The translations under genes and the position numbers were made by a program. Under the pieces are notes generated by a model that searched no databases, was not told the DNA's origin, and saw only the letters and a program-made list of their open reading frames with translations. From NCBI GenBank assembly GCA_963691815.1, contig OY829660.1, positions 27,778,172-27,842,171 on the forward strand: 64,000 bases of DNA. The letters run 5' to 3'. Source of the DNA: Echiichthys vipera. Lineage: Eukaryota > Chordata > Actinopteri > Perciformes > Trachinidae. Positions 10,678-52,239 of the stretch are shown in pieces (the stretch's first letter is position 1; every line of letters starts with the position of its first letter).

Positions 10678-12254
10678 CACTACTGTGCAAAAGCTTTAGG
10701 CTACTGAGGTGAAGTTGTGGGGAAGACAGTTTCATGTCACAGGTCCCAGAAGAAAATGTGAAGATGTGCAGCAGTGCCATCAACTCAGAACTTTCAGAAA
10801 CCAGTGGGACCCAGGTCCACCCATCTACTGTCCCAAGGAGTCTGGACAGAAACCAGTGGGACACGGGTCTACCATCTACTGTCCCCGAGGAGTCTGGACA
10901 GAAACCAGTGGGACACGGGTCTACCATCTACTGTCCCGAGGAGTCTGGACAGAAACCAGTTGGACCCAGGTCCATTCATCTAATGTCCTGAGGAGTCTGG
11001 ACAGAAACCAGTGGGACCCAGGTCCACCCATCTACTGTCCTGCGGAGTCTGGACAGAAACCAGTGGGACCCGGGTCCCCCCATCTACTGTCCTGAGGAGT
11101 CTGGACAGAAACCAGTGGGACCCAGGTCCCCCCATCTACTGTCCTGAGGAGTCTGGACAGAAACCATTGGGACATGGTTCTACCATCTACTGTCCCGAGG
11201 AGTCTGGACAGAAACCAGTGGGACACGGGTCTACCATCTACTGTCCCGAGGAGTCTGGACAGAAACCAGTGGGACACGGGTCTACCATCTACTGTCCCGA
11301 GGAGTGTGGACAGAAACCAGTGGGACCCAGGTCCCCCCATCTACTGTCCTGAGGAGTCTGGACAGAAACCAGTGGGACCCAGGTCTACCCATCTACTGTC
11401 CCGAGGTGTCTGGACATAAACCAGTGGGACCCGGGTCCCCCCATCTACTGTCCTGAGGAGTCTGGACAGAAGTTGGTGTCATGTGACTCTTCATGGAAGA
11501 GTTGCAGCCAAAAAGCCAAACCTCCGATGTGGAACCAAGGCCAAGAGACTCAACAATGCATGAAAACATAAGAACTAGGGTACAGAAAAATGGCAGCAAG
11601 TCTCTGGACCGATGAGTCCAAATGTGAAATAGTTGGCTGTGGCAGAAGGCAGTTTGTTCACCGAAGGGCTGGAGAGCGCTACAATAATGAGTGCCTGCAG
11701 GAAACAGTGAAGCATGGTGGAGGTTCATGAAAGTTGGGGGCTGCATTTATTCAATGGAGTTAAAGATTTGGTCAGGATTAATGGTGTCCTCAACGCTGAG
11801 AAACACCGGCAGATACTAATCCATCATCCATTGGCCTCAAGTATATTCTGCAGCAGGACAACAAGCCTGAACAAACAGCCAATGTTATTAAGAACTTTCT
11901 TCAGTGTAAAGAAGAAAAAGAAGTCCTGATGAAGTGATGGTGTGGCCCACCAGAGCCCTGACCTCAACATCATCCAGTCTGTCTGGGATCACATGAAGAG
12001 ACAGAAGGATTTGAGGAAGCCTACATCCGCAGAAGATCTGGGGTTAGTTCTCCAAGATGTTTGGAACAACCTTTGAGCAGAGTTCCTTCAAAAACTGTGT
12101 GAGTGAACCTAGAAGAATTGATTTACAGTTCTCTTCTGTTTAGTCACTACATGTTGATAATTGATGAAAATAAACTATTAACGCTTCCATTTTTGAAAGC
12201 ATTCTTAGTTTACAGCCTTTTTCCACACCTGCCTAAAATGTTTGAACAGTAGTG
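10678..12254 (+). mobile_element. Tc1-like transposon with decayed transposase
   Basis: Matching terminal repeats (CACTACTGTGCAAAAGCT at the left; the right end is the complement of CACTACTGTTCAAACATT) are flanked by TA at 10676-10677 and 12255-12256. TA is the target duplication expected of the Tc1/mariner superfamily. The right half carries a broken transposase. The pieces read as SLWTDESK near 11605-11627, ILQQDN near 11845-11870 and SPDLN followed by SVWDHMKRQK near 11957-12006; these are the hallmarks of the DDE domain. Frameshifts and stops interrupt the frame, so it is inactive. The left half is largely replaced by the minisatellite at 10797-11475. Confidence 0.88.
10797..11475. repeat. 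Minisatellite of 51-53-bp units inside the Tc1 element
   Basis: Thirteen tandem units share GTCTGGACAGAAACCAGTGG, CATCTACTGTCC and GTGGGACCCAGGTC blocks, with small length changes. They generate several repetitive open frames on both strands that are not genes. Confidence 0.93.
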
Positions 12255-12796
12255 TACACCAAACAAATGGTGTATTAGGTGCTGATACACACGTAGTCTA
12301 AATTGGCATATCTAAGAAACAATTCCTGTACGACTGATTTTCCTGCTTGTCGAGAAACTGTTGGATCTGTTGTCCCAGTTGCTTAGTAATTGAGGTCAGG
12401 TTTGTAGCCTGTGGCATGGTGTGCAGTGGATATTATCGGGTGTGAAGCTACATGCAGTTTAGTTAGTAAACTACTCAACTTTCACTGCTCAACTTGATGC
12501 TGTCAGACAAGAGGGCATCCAAGACATTTCTGACAAGGACTCAGCTTTGTATACCATTGTATACCAGTGCCTCACGGATACCTCTATCAATACCTATAAT
12601 TGTTTTACATATTTTCAAATTGGGTAGGCATTTATTTGTTAGTAGTGTCGTTTTCAGTAAATCAAAGGATTACTAAAGGATGTTCTTAGTGTTTAATACC
12701 TTTAAAAGAGAAGTTTAAAGGCTTCCTGACGGTAATTTATGTGTACCTTTTAAAATATATTAGTTTTGATACAAAACTATTTAAGAACATATTTCC

Positions 12797-12915
12797 CAAT
12801 TAAAGGGATGGTTCAGATGCATTGAAGTGTGGTTGTATGAGGTACTTATCCATAGTCAGCGCGTTAGCTACAGTCAATGCTGGTTAGCATGCTGTTAGTT
12901 TGGAGAAGCAGACAG
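12797..12915 (+). repeat. Dispersed MITE-like fragment
   Basis: Contains AAAGGGATGGTTCAGATG, GTATGAGGTACTTATCCATA and TTTGGAGAAGCAGACAGGAG. I recognise this block pattern as the end of a common fish MITE. Only one end is visible. Confidence 0.45.
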
Positions 12916-14799
12916 GAGTACAGACACAACTATCTGAGTCAGACTTTCTGTGGTTTATGGAATAAACAAATACAAGAAAAATGAAAATGAGTGATTATAA
13001 TTTTGACAATGAAATGCTATTCACTGTGGAGAGAACAGATGCATGATCAATTTTCTCAGCATATCGCCTGATACCTGATACCGATCTGATCCTACTATTG
13101 AATGAATGAAGTGTATACCTTGCCATGTGAGTGAAGGCATCAGGCTTGACATAAACATTTAGCCTTGTTAAAAAAAGGTAACCAATTAACACAGATATAA
13201 ATGTACTGCAAACAGATATTTAAAAATGCAATATAAAATATAGCAGCCGCCTGAAACAAAACAAACAATGGCATAATTATCTTGCTGTGCATGATATTAA
13301 TAAAAAAGAAATGACTGGCTCAGCCTCATTCATCCGATATCCAATTCAGCTAACTAGTCAATATAAGAGAGGATCCCTTTATGAGTCGGAGTATACTAAA
13401 GAAGAACTTCTGCAGAGGGAGACTGAACAGGCCTAAAAAGAGAGAGCGGAAATGTCTGTTCTGTTCTAAAACTAGAGTAAAGCGCTGTCTGACGACAAGG
13501 GAAAGTGGCGAAAATATTCTAAATATAGCTTACATTTAAATTTAAATAGATTTTTAGGTGCTCATTTTCTTAGGTTTCTAAAAATCTGTTTATGGCGCTG
13601 CCCCTGTCCACAACAGCTTCTGTGTCTCCAGACTCCTGTCTGCTTCTCCAAACCGACGGCGTGCTAACCATCATCCACTGTAACACACTGATAAACTTGG
13701 CAATAATTTGTCACCCGTGTTTGTTTAATGGAAGCATGGACAAAATTCAATTGCGCAATGTCCAGCTTTGGGACAGGAAGTACATGTTTTACCAATGGCT
13801 CCATCTATTAGATTGTATTCATGCAAGATTTGCAAACTCTTCTTTTAGCTGAGGCCAAAGATAGTTTGTGGGTGTTGTGATGTTTCCTCTCACTGTGCAC
13901 AGGCCCAACCCTTTCTCATATATGGCCTATACAGTTGGTAGCATTGATTTTTGTTGCGAGTTGCTCAATCTGACAGAAGCCTCTCTGGGAGGAAATGCAA
14001 TTATCGGCATCGGTCGAACTTTAGCCAGAACCAAATGCTGTTCAATTCTATTATGGAATCTCATTTTAGCAATTCTTACCAACCTTTTTCTGAGTCTCAA
14101 GCAATCTAATTCCCTCATTTGTTAAACTCAGCTGAGCACGGTGTCCACATACACAACAAATTCAAGTTCTCAGGCAAAGAGTCGACTCAGTTGCACTGTA
14201 GCTGAAGGTGTTGTCACATATGGCTCGGAAGTCCTTCTGAATCACTGTGTTCATAGAATGATATCGTCACTGACCCTCTTTTTTACATGCATTCACACAT
14301 ATCCTGTGTAGGGCGCCTCTAGTTAAACTGGTTTGATAAATTCAGAACATCAATATCTGACTAGGCTGCGAGCCAAATACTTGTTTGTGTGACCACAGTC
14401 ACATTATGTCTTTTACGTCGTCATTTAAAGTGCCCTTTTACAAGATGAAAGTAAATAAGATGCTTTGACATGTTTTACATGCTCATTGGTCAGGTTATTC
14501 CTGTAAATGACATCAGACGAGATGTGTCGACATACTCAGTATTGTCCACTATCTCAGACACTTCCTCCTCACTGTTGTCCTTCTCTCTGTGCTCTCTGTG
14601 TTATTATCGTGACTAAACAAGTGGTCATGAACCCCATGGGCAGAGAACTATTACTCTGAAGTTGACTGACGGTTCTGCAGAATAAAACAAAGATGGTGCC
14701 AGGACCAATCTGAGCTTGCATACATTACTGTAGCATTAAGTCTTTGATTATTGTTAGCCCAATAATGCCATGAAAATAAGAGGAGAGGTGACTATCTGT
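12916..14799. other. No gene recognised
   Basis: Short open frames (for example 13592-13852 and 13868-14125 on the plus strand) lack splice support and resemble no protein family I know. Confidence 0.4.
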
Positions 14800-15170
14800 A
14801 CTCCGTAAGATTTCCATCTATATAATTGTCTTTTAAGTTCCTATCTATCACAGAGTGAGTTAAAACAATGGTGATATGACCCGCTTATGAAAGCACGTGT
14901 TGCCTTTTTGCTGAGTATTCTAATATCTGTGTGTCTGTGGAGAAATTCCCTCCCTAGATGTAAATAAGTCTCCATGTTAGTTACTCTGCTGACAAAGGTT
15001 GGTCTGTGGGCCCAAATTGTCACCAACGGGTATGCTGTGTTCACTTGTAATCGGAAATTGGAACTTCCAACTTCTGAGTCAGTCTTGTAATAAGGGCAGA
15101 AGTGTAATAGGAACGTGTGTGTGTGTATGGATTTAAGAGGGGAACATAAACATATATATACACATAACAT
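14800..15170. repeat. Dispersed repeat B, copy 1
   Basis: Opens with GTAAGATTTCCATCTAT near 14806 and has AGTTAAAACAATGGTGA and ATGAAAGCACGTGTTGCC. It shares these with the copies at 21125, 43455 and 47395. The far part includes GGAACTTCCAACTTCTGAG and a short (GT)n at 15115-15126. Confidence 0.7.
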
Positions 15171-15934
15171 ACATTTTTGACAGCACTGTACCTTACTGGT
15201 TGACTCCAATAAGAATATTTTTAGAAACCAATAATGATCCCTAAATGGGAGGGTACCTCTGGGCTCAAAGCAAAGTTTGCTTACTTTTGTAATAAAGGAA
15301 CGGTTGAGTTTGACTTGTAAAACAAGAATATAATGCTGCATACTCTACCGGCATAGTTAGATCCTAATAAATAAATATATAAATAAATAAATAGAAACAC
15401 ATGTTTGCCATTTATCAGCTTGTTATTGCATAGGGAGAAAGGAGAAGGGATATGTTGGATGTAAATGGAGAGCAGAGGGAAACTGAGAGGAGAAAAGGAA
15501 GGAATGGGAGAAGCTAGGATGAGTGTTATTATTAGAAGAGGAAATCAGAAACACCAGAAAACATGTCCTGCCCTCCTGGAGGAAGATCTGGCCTGGTTTT
15601 CTGTTAGAAAGGCCAAACGATGTGAGTTGCTTTCTGCTATATATTTTAAAATGACTACATTTAAACTTCCAAAGTGTTTACTAAATGCAAAAAATGTACA
15701 TTTTGATAGATTTGTAAAAACTACAGAATCCTTTCACTTACAACGTGTTGCCCTGCTCTTCAACCCCTTTATGATAATACTTGGGTCATTGGTCAGGCAT
15801 CTAACAGCTTTTCTTAAAAGTCCAATGATGATCTCTGTGTTGTGTGAGTTAAGTAAGGTGCTATTACATTTAAAATATGTTTCAGCTTTCATCAAATCTT
15901 TTGATTCCAATCTTTTTTTCTGTATGTCTTTCAG

Positions 15935-16124
15935 GTGGTACATTGGAACTTCGGCACGCAGCATTCCTCACACCCAGGGGCCCCGGCATTAGCTGTTGTT
16001 CAACAGGACCAAGCAGTTGTGGGACAGATTATCAGCCTCTGTGTGACGGTGGACAAGTACAGAGGCCCAGCATTTTTAAGACCACATGCACTAAAACCAG
16101 CTAACTAACACTTATGGCAATAAA
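15935..16124 (+). other. Candidate 3-prime terminal exon with polyA signal
   Basis: A strong acceptor (pyrimidine-rich tract ending TGTCTTTCAG at 15934) is followed by a frame of 57 codons from 15935 to TAA at 16106-16108, beginning VVHWNFGTQHSSHPGAP. AATAAA lies at 16119-16124. The other two frames are open for 18 and 56 codons, so the reading frame is uncertain. It may be the last exon of a small gene beginning near 9140, an alternative 5-prime exon of csnk1g2, or fortuitous. Confidence 0.25.
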
Positions 16125-16814
16125 CCACATGCCTAAAATATCAACTCATACCCGAATATCAGAAGAAAAGGGGAACCTCTGAACTAGTTTTTGATAAACT
16201 CAACACATTCCTGCTGTCAAAGTTTGCTCTGGGGTTCGGTGCATGGGAGTTGTGCTGACAGCAGGCTGTTGTCATGGTGGACTGGTATGTCTGAGCCTGA
16301 AGCTAGCACAGCTTCGCAGTTTCATATAGCATGTTAGCATATGGCTAGCCACGTATGGTGACTGATCGGGCCATTATCCTCTTCCCCTCCATCACCATCT
16401 CTGGCCCCTACAAGGGGGTATAAACTGGTTGGGAGTGGTTCCCCCTTACCCTGTCATCTTTTTATTTCTCTTTGATTTAGTCTTCTATCCAATCCACCTA
16501 AAAATCCTCAGCGTCTGCTTTCTTTCACTCTCATCAGCCCCCAACACGTTTTTGTAGTAGTAAGCACTCTTTGGTTCTGCCTAACTACGTCTCCTACTAT
16601 AGCGACTTCTTTGAATTCATCTTAAGTGTCCCAGTTCAGCTTAAGTTAGCACGGATCAGTCCTTGCCCTCTTTATATGCAAACTCAGTTTAATTGACATT
16701 TTGACCCAGACCACCCTAAAGTCTGACAGTCAAGCCACTAGGCAGTTGTTTTGGTAGTTGTTTTGGTTGCATGGAATCGGCTTAACCGTGGAGAGGCCAG
16801 GCTACCACAAACTG

Positions 16815-33173
<16,359 letters not shown>

Positions 33174-33752
33174 AAAGGAGAGACGAGAGCGAAACCCTGC
33201 TCTCTTGGTGTTTTCTCTCTCTGGCTCTTTCTCTAGCCCTCTACATATAACCTTCTCTTTCTCCCCCTCTCAGTCCCCCTCCTTCTCTGCTGTTGGAGGT
33301 CCTGTAGTTTACCTTGGGTCGGCTGGACTGGCTGGACCACTGGGCGGCAGAGTGTGTTTACTCAGCTGATCTACTGGTTTCTACTGCTCTGGAATGACCA
33401 GACAGACGGAGTAACATGTTTGCTGTTCCACCTCGGAGGTTTAATCGTGGACTAGCATTACCAGCGGTGGACACTTGATGTATTTATGGTCACAAACGGA
33501 TCTGAAAGTGGATCAACACAAACTGCTGGGGGAAACAAGTGACCACAGGCTAACAGTTGATAGACTGTAAAAGACGAGCTGATAGACTGGATTCAGCTGA
33601 TTTACTGGCAGACTGGCTACTTCTCTATTTTTTTGTTTATAATTTTTTTTCTTCCTTACTGACTGGTTCAGAGGAGAGAGAAGTGTATTTCTGAGGAGAT
33701 ACAGAAGAGAGGACCACAAAAGGATGGGAAGCAATGAGACTGTCGGACCACA

Positions 33753-33795
<43 letters not shown>

Positions 33796-34262
33796 ATAAA
33801 CACGCTGCCCACTTTTTTGAGCTCATCATAAAGAGACTTCATGGACAAAAAGATGTTGCTCTCGCACATAGTCTATAAAGTTTTTATTCCCTAGGGTCAA
33901 AGGAAGTACACGGTGAGCGACTTGGTCTATTTCCTGCAACGGATTGGGCTCAGTGATCTTCTCAGACACATTCACCCTCAGAGGAAAACCTCACAATCAC
34001 CAGAATCAAAAGTTTCAAAAGATGTTTAAGTGAAAACTATGCTTTTTCCTGTTTTAATTTGTAACTAAAATAATATGTTTTTTTCTGTCTTTTTGAGTTC
34101 AAAAAGTTTGTGTTTTGTAGCTTGGAGTGTGTTCCTCAACTTTTTTTAATAACTTGTATTTTTCATTTTCAGTTTTTTTTTTGTTTTTGTTTTTTTCCCC
34201 CTCTTTCTCTCTGGGTTGGAGGATGGAAAGTTGGATAACTCCATTAAAAAACAACCAAACTA
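33174..34262 (+). other. csnk1g2: csnk1g2 3-prime UTR (predicted)
   Basis: The sequence after the TGA at 33171-33173 up to the first canonical polyA signal. It includes a (CA)n tract at 33755-33793 and T-rich runs near 34075-34200. Confidence 0.55.
33755..33793. repeat. (CA)n microsatellite
   Basis: About 19 CA units in the predicted csnk1g2 3-prime UTR. Confidence 0.93.
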
Positions 34263-34268
34263 AATAAA
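34263..34268 (+). terminator. csnk1g2: Polyadenylation signal of csnk1g2 (predicted)
   Basis: AATAAA on the plus strand about 1.1 kb after the csnk1g2 stop. A minus-strand AATAAA lies at 34277-34282, only 8 bp further on, facing it. Confidence 0.5.
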
Positions 34269-34277
34269 AGATGATCT

Positions 34278-34462
34278 TTATTTAAGGGAATCATCAACCA
34301 TTTTTTCAGTGTTTGAGGGCGATGTTGGGGGGGTGTCATTGAACTGTGATGATGCAGATCCTACTGGCAGGTCGGAACGTGGGTCTGCAGAATCTGAGCT
34401 GAGGCATGAGTCTTTAGCTTCGTCAGAAACTTTGTCCGTATCCTTTGATGGCGCTTTTTTCA
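34278..34462 (-). other. Candidate minus-strand terminal coding exon
   Basis: From an acceptor-like TTATTTCTAG (high side) the frame runs about 61 codons to TAA at 34278-34280. It encodes an acidic Ser/Pro/Asp-rich tail containing KDTDKVSDEAKDSC and NDTPPTSPSNTEK. The stop lies inside a minus-strand AATAAA (34277-34282). A possible upstream exon at 35429-35524 has a good donor (AG then GTAAGT) and acceptor, but its phases do not join directly to this one. I recognise no family. A chance frame antisense to intergenic DNA remains possible. Confidence 0.25.
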
Positions 34463-34559
34463 CTAGAAATAACCATAGTACAGGATAAAATTGGGTATAG
34501 ATCTAACAGGCTTGTTACTATGACGATTTCCAGAACACTTGCTCTTTGCTGTAATATTG

Positions 34560-36160
34560 ACGTGGATGGTTGTACATTTCAGTTAGCTGAAAGCCCAGTA
34601 TGTTCGCCAAATACATTTCATCTCAACGTTTCTATGGTTTGTAGAAGCGCACAATACCAACATTATTTTTTCTGGTGACTGGACTGTGGTTTAGTTAGTT
34701 GTTAGTGTTTTAGTTTTGCAGGTATTAGGTAAAACAAAGCATTGCTGACTGATACCGTCGTCCCTAGAGCTCTGCATCTGCTGGGACTGAAAACAACACA
34801 AGCTGCAAAAAGGCTGGCTGTTTGTCTACGTGTCCTCTACGAAGTCTAAATATTTATAAAATATGTGTGATTTATAAGATTTGCAACGGTAAATAAGGTT
34901 TGATAAAGTGTGAAAACATTGTACACGTAAATAACACCAAGACTATTTTCTTTCCATAGTCCTATATGAGGAGATGTGGAATATGCTGGAGATCCTGGTC
35001 TTATCTCCACAGGTAGAGCTTCTAAATTGTGTAATGCGTGTCCAAATCCAGTCCTGATCCCACTGTACGCTCTGGACAACTTGGAAATAAGAGGTATTAA
35101 TACAAAAACATTATAAAACATTGCAAAATTACCAGTTACATCAATGGGCATCCAATCCAAAGAGGGAAAAGCAACAGTAAATGCTTCTTTTCTGTCATCT
35201 TTGTTTTTCTGGCAGCCACATTTTGCAACTACTGGATGTCGATGGTTAATGTGAACTTAGAGTAAGGTGAAATTCCGGCATAAAACCATCCCATGGTCTT
35301 TTTCGACCCTTGCACTCATTAAATTAGCTATCGAGACAGTTTGTTTTGTGTATGAACTATTAACGGATGAAGCCGCAACAGCGTAGTTAGTGAAGCCAGA
35401 GTTTATTAAGAGTGTTTTAAAGACTTACCTACTGGCCCCTGTACCAGCTCCTCTCATAGTAAATCCATTCAAGTGGATTACCAAAGTCAATCCCAAAGGA
35501 AGGAGCCCATTGGTGCTTTGTTTTCTGTGTAGGGACTCTTCTAATGCTACTGCAGAGGTTATTTTCAGCAGTATTAGTGGTTAAAGAAGACGTTTTAATG
35601 CCTTCACCGTGCTGCCCCGAGCTAATCAGTGTTAGCCACGTCAGACTGTTAGCCACTCTCCAGTCTAGACCATGGGGTGATTTTACGCTGGAATTACACT
35701 TTAAGGCGTAGCAGCACAGGATGGGACTGAGCACTTGGGGGCAGAGAGATGCAGCCGAGGGAAGAGTGTGTTTCTGCACTGAACCAAGGGGGTGCCCACT
35801 ATGGAGAGTGGTACCACTGTGTCAAGTGTCGTATAGGTAAAAGGCATAATGCTATTTTTAAGGCTCACCCTAGCTCGTTTATCATTCCAAAGAAAGAGGC
35901 TGCACAGCTGATTAAGCCTGAGGAAAAACAGCACCAGTGCTTGCAATATGTAGTTAGACGTAGGGACTACATCCATCTTTAATACATTAGTCAAAGTCAG
36001 TCAGCTTTATTGTCAATTCTTCACATCAACAAGACATACAAGGAATTTAAATATATTATATATAAATAATAAAAGTGCAATAATATTAGCATTTGCCCAC
36101 AGAGAAAGATGAAGGGCTGAATCAACTGATCTTTGAAAAATATTTGGAAACATTCAATAT
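34560..36160. other. Unassigned region between csnk1g2 and mfsd12
   Basis: Several splice-like sites on both strands occur here: a plus-strand segment 34960-35011 between TTTCCATAG and GTAGAG, and the minus-strand 35429-35524. There are frames of 60-116 codons, but nothing that forms a recognisable protein. It could hide a fast-evolving gene, a non-coding RNA or an old transposon. Confidence 0.35.
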
Positions 36161-36168
36161 TTAATTAT

Positions 36169-36171
<3 letters not shown>

Positions 36172-36238
<67 letters not shown>
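36172..36238. repeat. (AT)n microsatellite
   Basis: About 33 AT units. Confidence 0.95.
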
Positions 36239-36239
<1 letters not shown>

Positions 36240-37079
36240 TTTTCCCATAATAATGATGTTGTTGAGTCATCTCTTAAATCAACAAACAGTATGGTTAAAG
36301 GCCAACCATATTAACGTGAGTTGTGTACAGAGGTCCACTTTTCAACTACTAATCCAAAAAGAATGCAATTTCCTTACAATACCAAAACAGATGACTGTCT
36401 GACCTCTTCCTCCTCACATATCTGCATAATCCACAATGTTTTTAATGTTCCCAGTGGATAAATATCTGTAGGTTAGTGTTGGTTGTGACTGAATGCAGCA
36501 GATTAGAATAATGCATGTATAGTTGATATATACTTTCTTGTTTGATTTTCTCTTATTTACCCATGTTGTATCTCTAATGTAGGGACGGCATGGTATTTTT
36601 GTTACACATAATGATAATTTCCTTTGTCTGTGGTATGACTGCACAGAGCTTTATTATATTTAAGGACGTCACAAACATTATTGAATATTTCTCCAAGGCT
36701 ATAATAATAATAATTAGAAAATACTCAGTATGTTTTTGTCAGGTATTTGATTCACATGGGAGTATACAAATATATGCTTGACCATGTTGTTATTTTATAT
36801 AGACTGTGTATTTATTTTTTAAATACAGAAAACATGCTATATTTCTATACAGTGACCATGCCATTGTGTATATTTGGGGCTCAGTTGTATTTGAAACCCG
36901 AATTTTGAGGATTATTGAGTAATGACTGGTGTGAGGAATACTAGTACAGCACTATCTCTTCTAACATTCCCTTATAGTGACCACACTGACACTGATTTAT
37001 AGCTTTGAAACGTTTGATATGTTACATCTTTAGTTTAATGTACAACGGCGAAAGTGACGTGGGGATATCGCTCCCATCC
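36239..37079. other. No gene recognised
   Basis: AT-rich upstream flank of mfsd12 with no supported feature. Confidence 0.5.
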
Positions 37080-37829
37080 TGTCACATACACGATCTTTGT
37101 CTGTCTGCCGTCACGTGAGGATGTTGACCCTTGAGGCTTTCGCTATTGGCTGGGAGGAGCAAGAGTGGTTTCCTATTGGTCCATTCCTCTGGCTTTTTAT
37201 GCTTACATCATCAATACCGCGCGGCACTGTTGTTTACATCTGCTTGTGTTGGTATCGCCAGATGTGCGGTACTTTTGTAGTTGGTAAACTGAAGGCTCGT
37301 TAATGGCGAAGCACTTTCGTGTCTGTAACGTCCAAATGTACGAAGATCAGAGCTCGAGGGGGGTCGGTCTATTTTGCGGTTACTATCAATGAGAAGTTAT
37401 CATTTTAAACGTAACGTTAGTCGAGTTAGACCTGACAGGAAGCTGAGACGCAACGTTTCATGTTTTTAGCTAGTTAGGTTTCGTAATGTGATGTCGGGAG
37501 GAATGCGGCGACGAAAGCCCCAGTTGTTTCGGTTTTCACTCCTCCTCGGATGCTCCTCCTGGCTCTGACACAGCGCTCCACTGTCACCTGAGGATTGACA
37601 CACAGAGAGAAGGAAGAGCTGTCGGACAACTTTCTGAGCGGATAGGTATATGCGAGTAACTTAAAGAAAAGTACCGTGGAAAAGGGAACCGAGAGTTGGA
37701 CTGCCGTCAGTCTGCCGTGGGAGGGTTCCTCTGGCTGTAGCTGTCTTATTAGACTGAGTCCTGTCCATGTAGCCGCTGAAGGCGCGTGGTGACAATTCCC
37801 TCTGGAGTGTTCAAATCCCTGGAGCCATC
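37080..37829 (+). promoter_or_regulatory. mfsd12: mfsd12 promoter and 5-prime UTR region
   Basis: A GC- and CpG-richer block immediately upstream of the mfsd12 ATG. It has an M-box/CLEAR-like TCACGTGA at 37111-37118 and inverted CCAAT boxes (ATTGG) near 37145 and 37176. The remainder is probably 5-prime UTR. The transcription start cannot be fixed from sequence. Confidence 0.6.
37111..37118. promoter_or_regulatory. mfsd12: M-box/CLEAR-type E-box TCACGTGA
   Basis: A palindromic TCACGTGA in context GTCACGTGAG, one base from the CLEAR consensus GTCACGTGAC bound by TFEB/MITF-family factors. It lies about 710 bp upstream of the start codon of a lysosome/melanosome transporter gene. Confidence 0.5.
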
Positions 37830-51277
<13,448 letters not shown>

Positions 51278-51560
51278 CAGCCACCCCTACACTCTGCCCC
51301 TCCAGCCGTACAAGAAGAGAAGCAAACTCTGGCCTCTTAGAACTTCTCATAAAGGAGTGAGCCGGGACACTAGAGGAACTGGGAAGAGACATTTTATGCT
51401 AAACTGACAGTTCAAGCCATTCTCAACCGCAATCTTGTTTTCCCATCATTTCCCCAAACAATCAACACAGGTTAATTCCATCGCAGTGATGGGATGAGTA
51501 ATTCAACAGGCAGTAGTAGTAGTAGCACTTTATTAAAGGGTCATCAACACTTATTGAAGG
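51278..51560 (+). terminator. mfsd12: mfsd12 3-prime UTR with ATTAAA signal (predicted)
   Basis: The sequence after TAA 51275-51277. The first plausible polyA signal is the variant ATTAAA at 51532-51537. The true end could be further on. Confidence 0.4.
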
Positions 51561-51616
51561 CAAATATCTTCCACAGTTTAATGCACTGTGTTTGTGTTTG
51601 TTAAGATGGCTGTAGA

Positions 51617-52078
51617 AACCATAGACTGTATAAAAATGGACGTAGTGTCTCCGTCGAGATTTCCTCTTACCAAAAAAGGTCATGTATGTGACGTTGGGGG
51701 GAGGGACATACGTCCCCCTGGCTGACGTTTACGTCAGAGGAGAGGTGAGGGCTAGAGGCTAGCTGTCACTCAAGAGACCACGCCCCTAATTATTCATAAA
51801 CTTTAACCTCGAATAAAATAAAAACTAGCCTGGTACAAAAAAATTCACCCCCCTCAGTGTTGTCATGGAGATATGACCTAAACATCTAGACTAGAATGTT
51901 CTTTTGTCCCAGGCCTTAAACAGGTTTAATGATGCTGTGTAAACAGCCTGTTTAACATGGGGGTCAATGAGAAACTGCTCTATTGTGAAACCTGCCCCTA
52001 GTGGACACCCAGAGAAGTGCAGTTTTTGGCACTTCCTGATTGGATCAACCAGGAAGTCGCTGTGGACGGGGCTTGCTA
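51617..52078 (+). mobile_element. Dispersed repeat A, copy 3
   Basis: Forward orientation, starting at ACCATAGACTGTATAAAAAT. It has a deletion near the left end compared with copy 4. Confidence 0.83.
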
Positions 52079-52239
52079 GAAACATTACTGTGGCTCTGTT
52101 GAACTCTAAGTAACAAACACACATGAGCAGTGACATGAGCTTATCAGCAACGATGGTGCCAAAGGCCACATTTGAATGACCATGCTGTACACCTGCAAGA
52201 ATCTGATTATTTATCAGAGATGGGCCCAGTAACTGCTCA

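Noticed and set aside
10526..11746. Repetitive frames around 10709-11419 on both strands
   Set aside because: They are products of the 51-53-bp minisatellite inside the Tc1 element.
35749..35982. Plus-strand frame with CVKCRIGKRHN and Lys/Glu-rich tail
   Set aside because: It looks somewhat protein-like but has no splice support and no family I recognise. It is kept only as part of the unassigned region.
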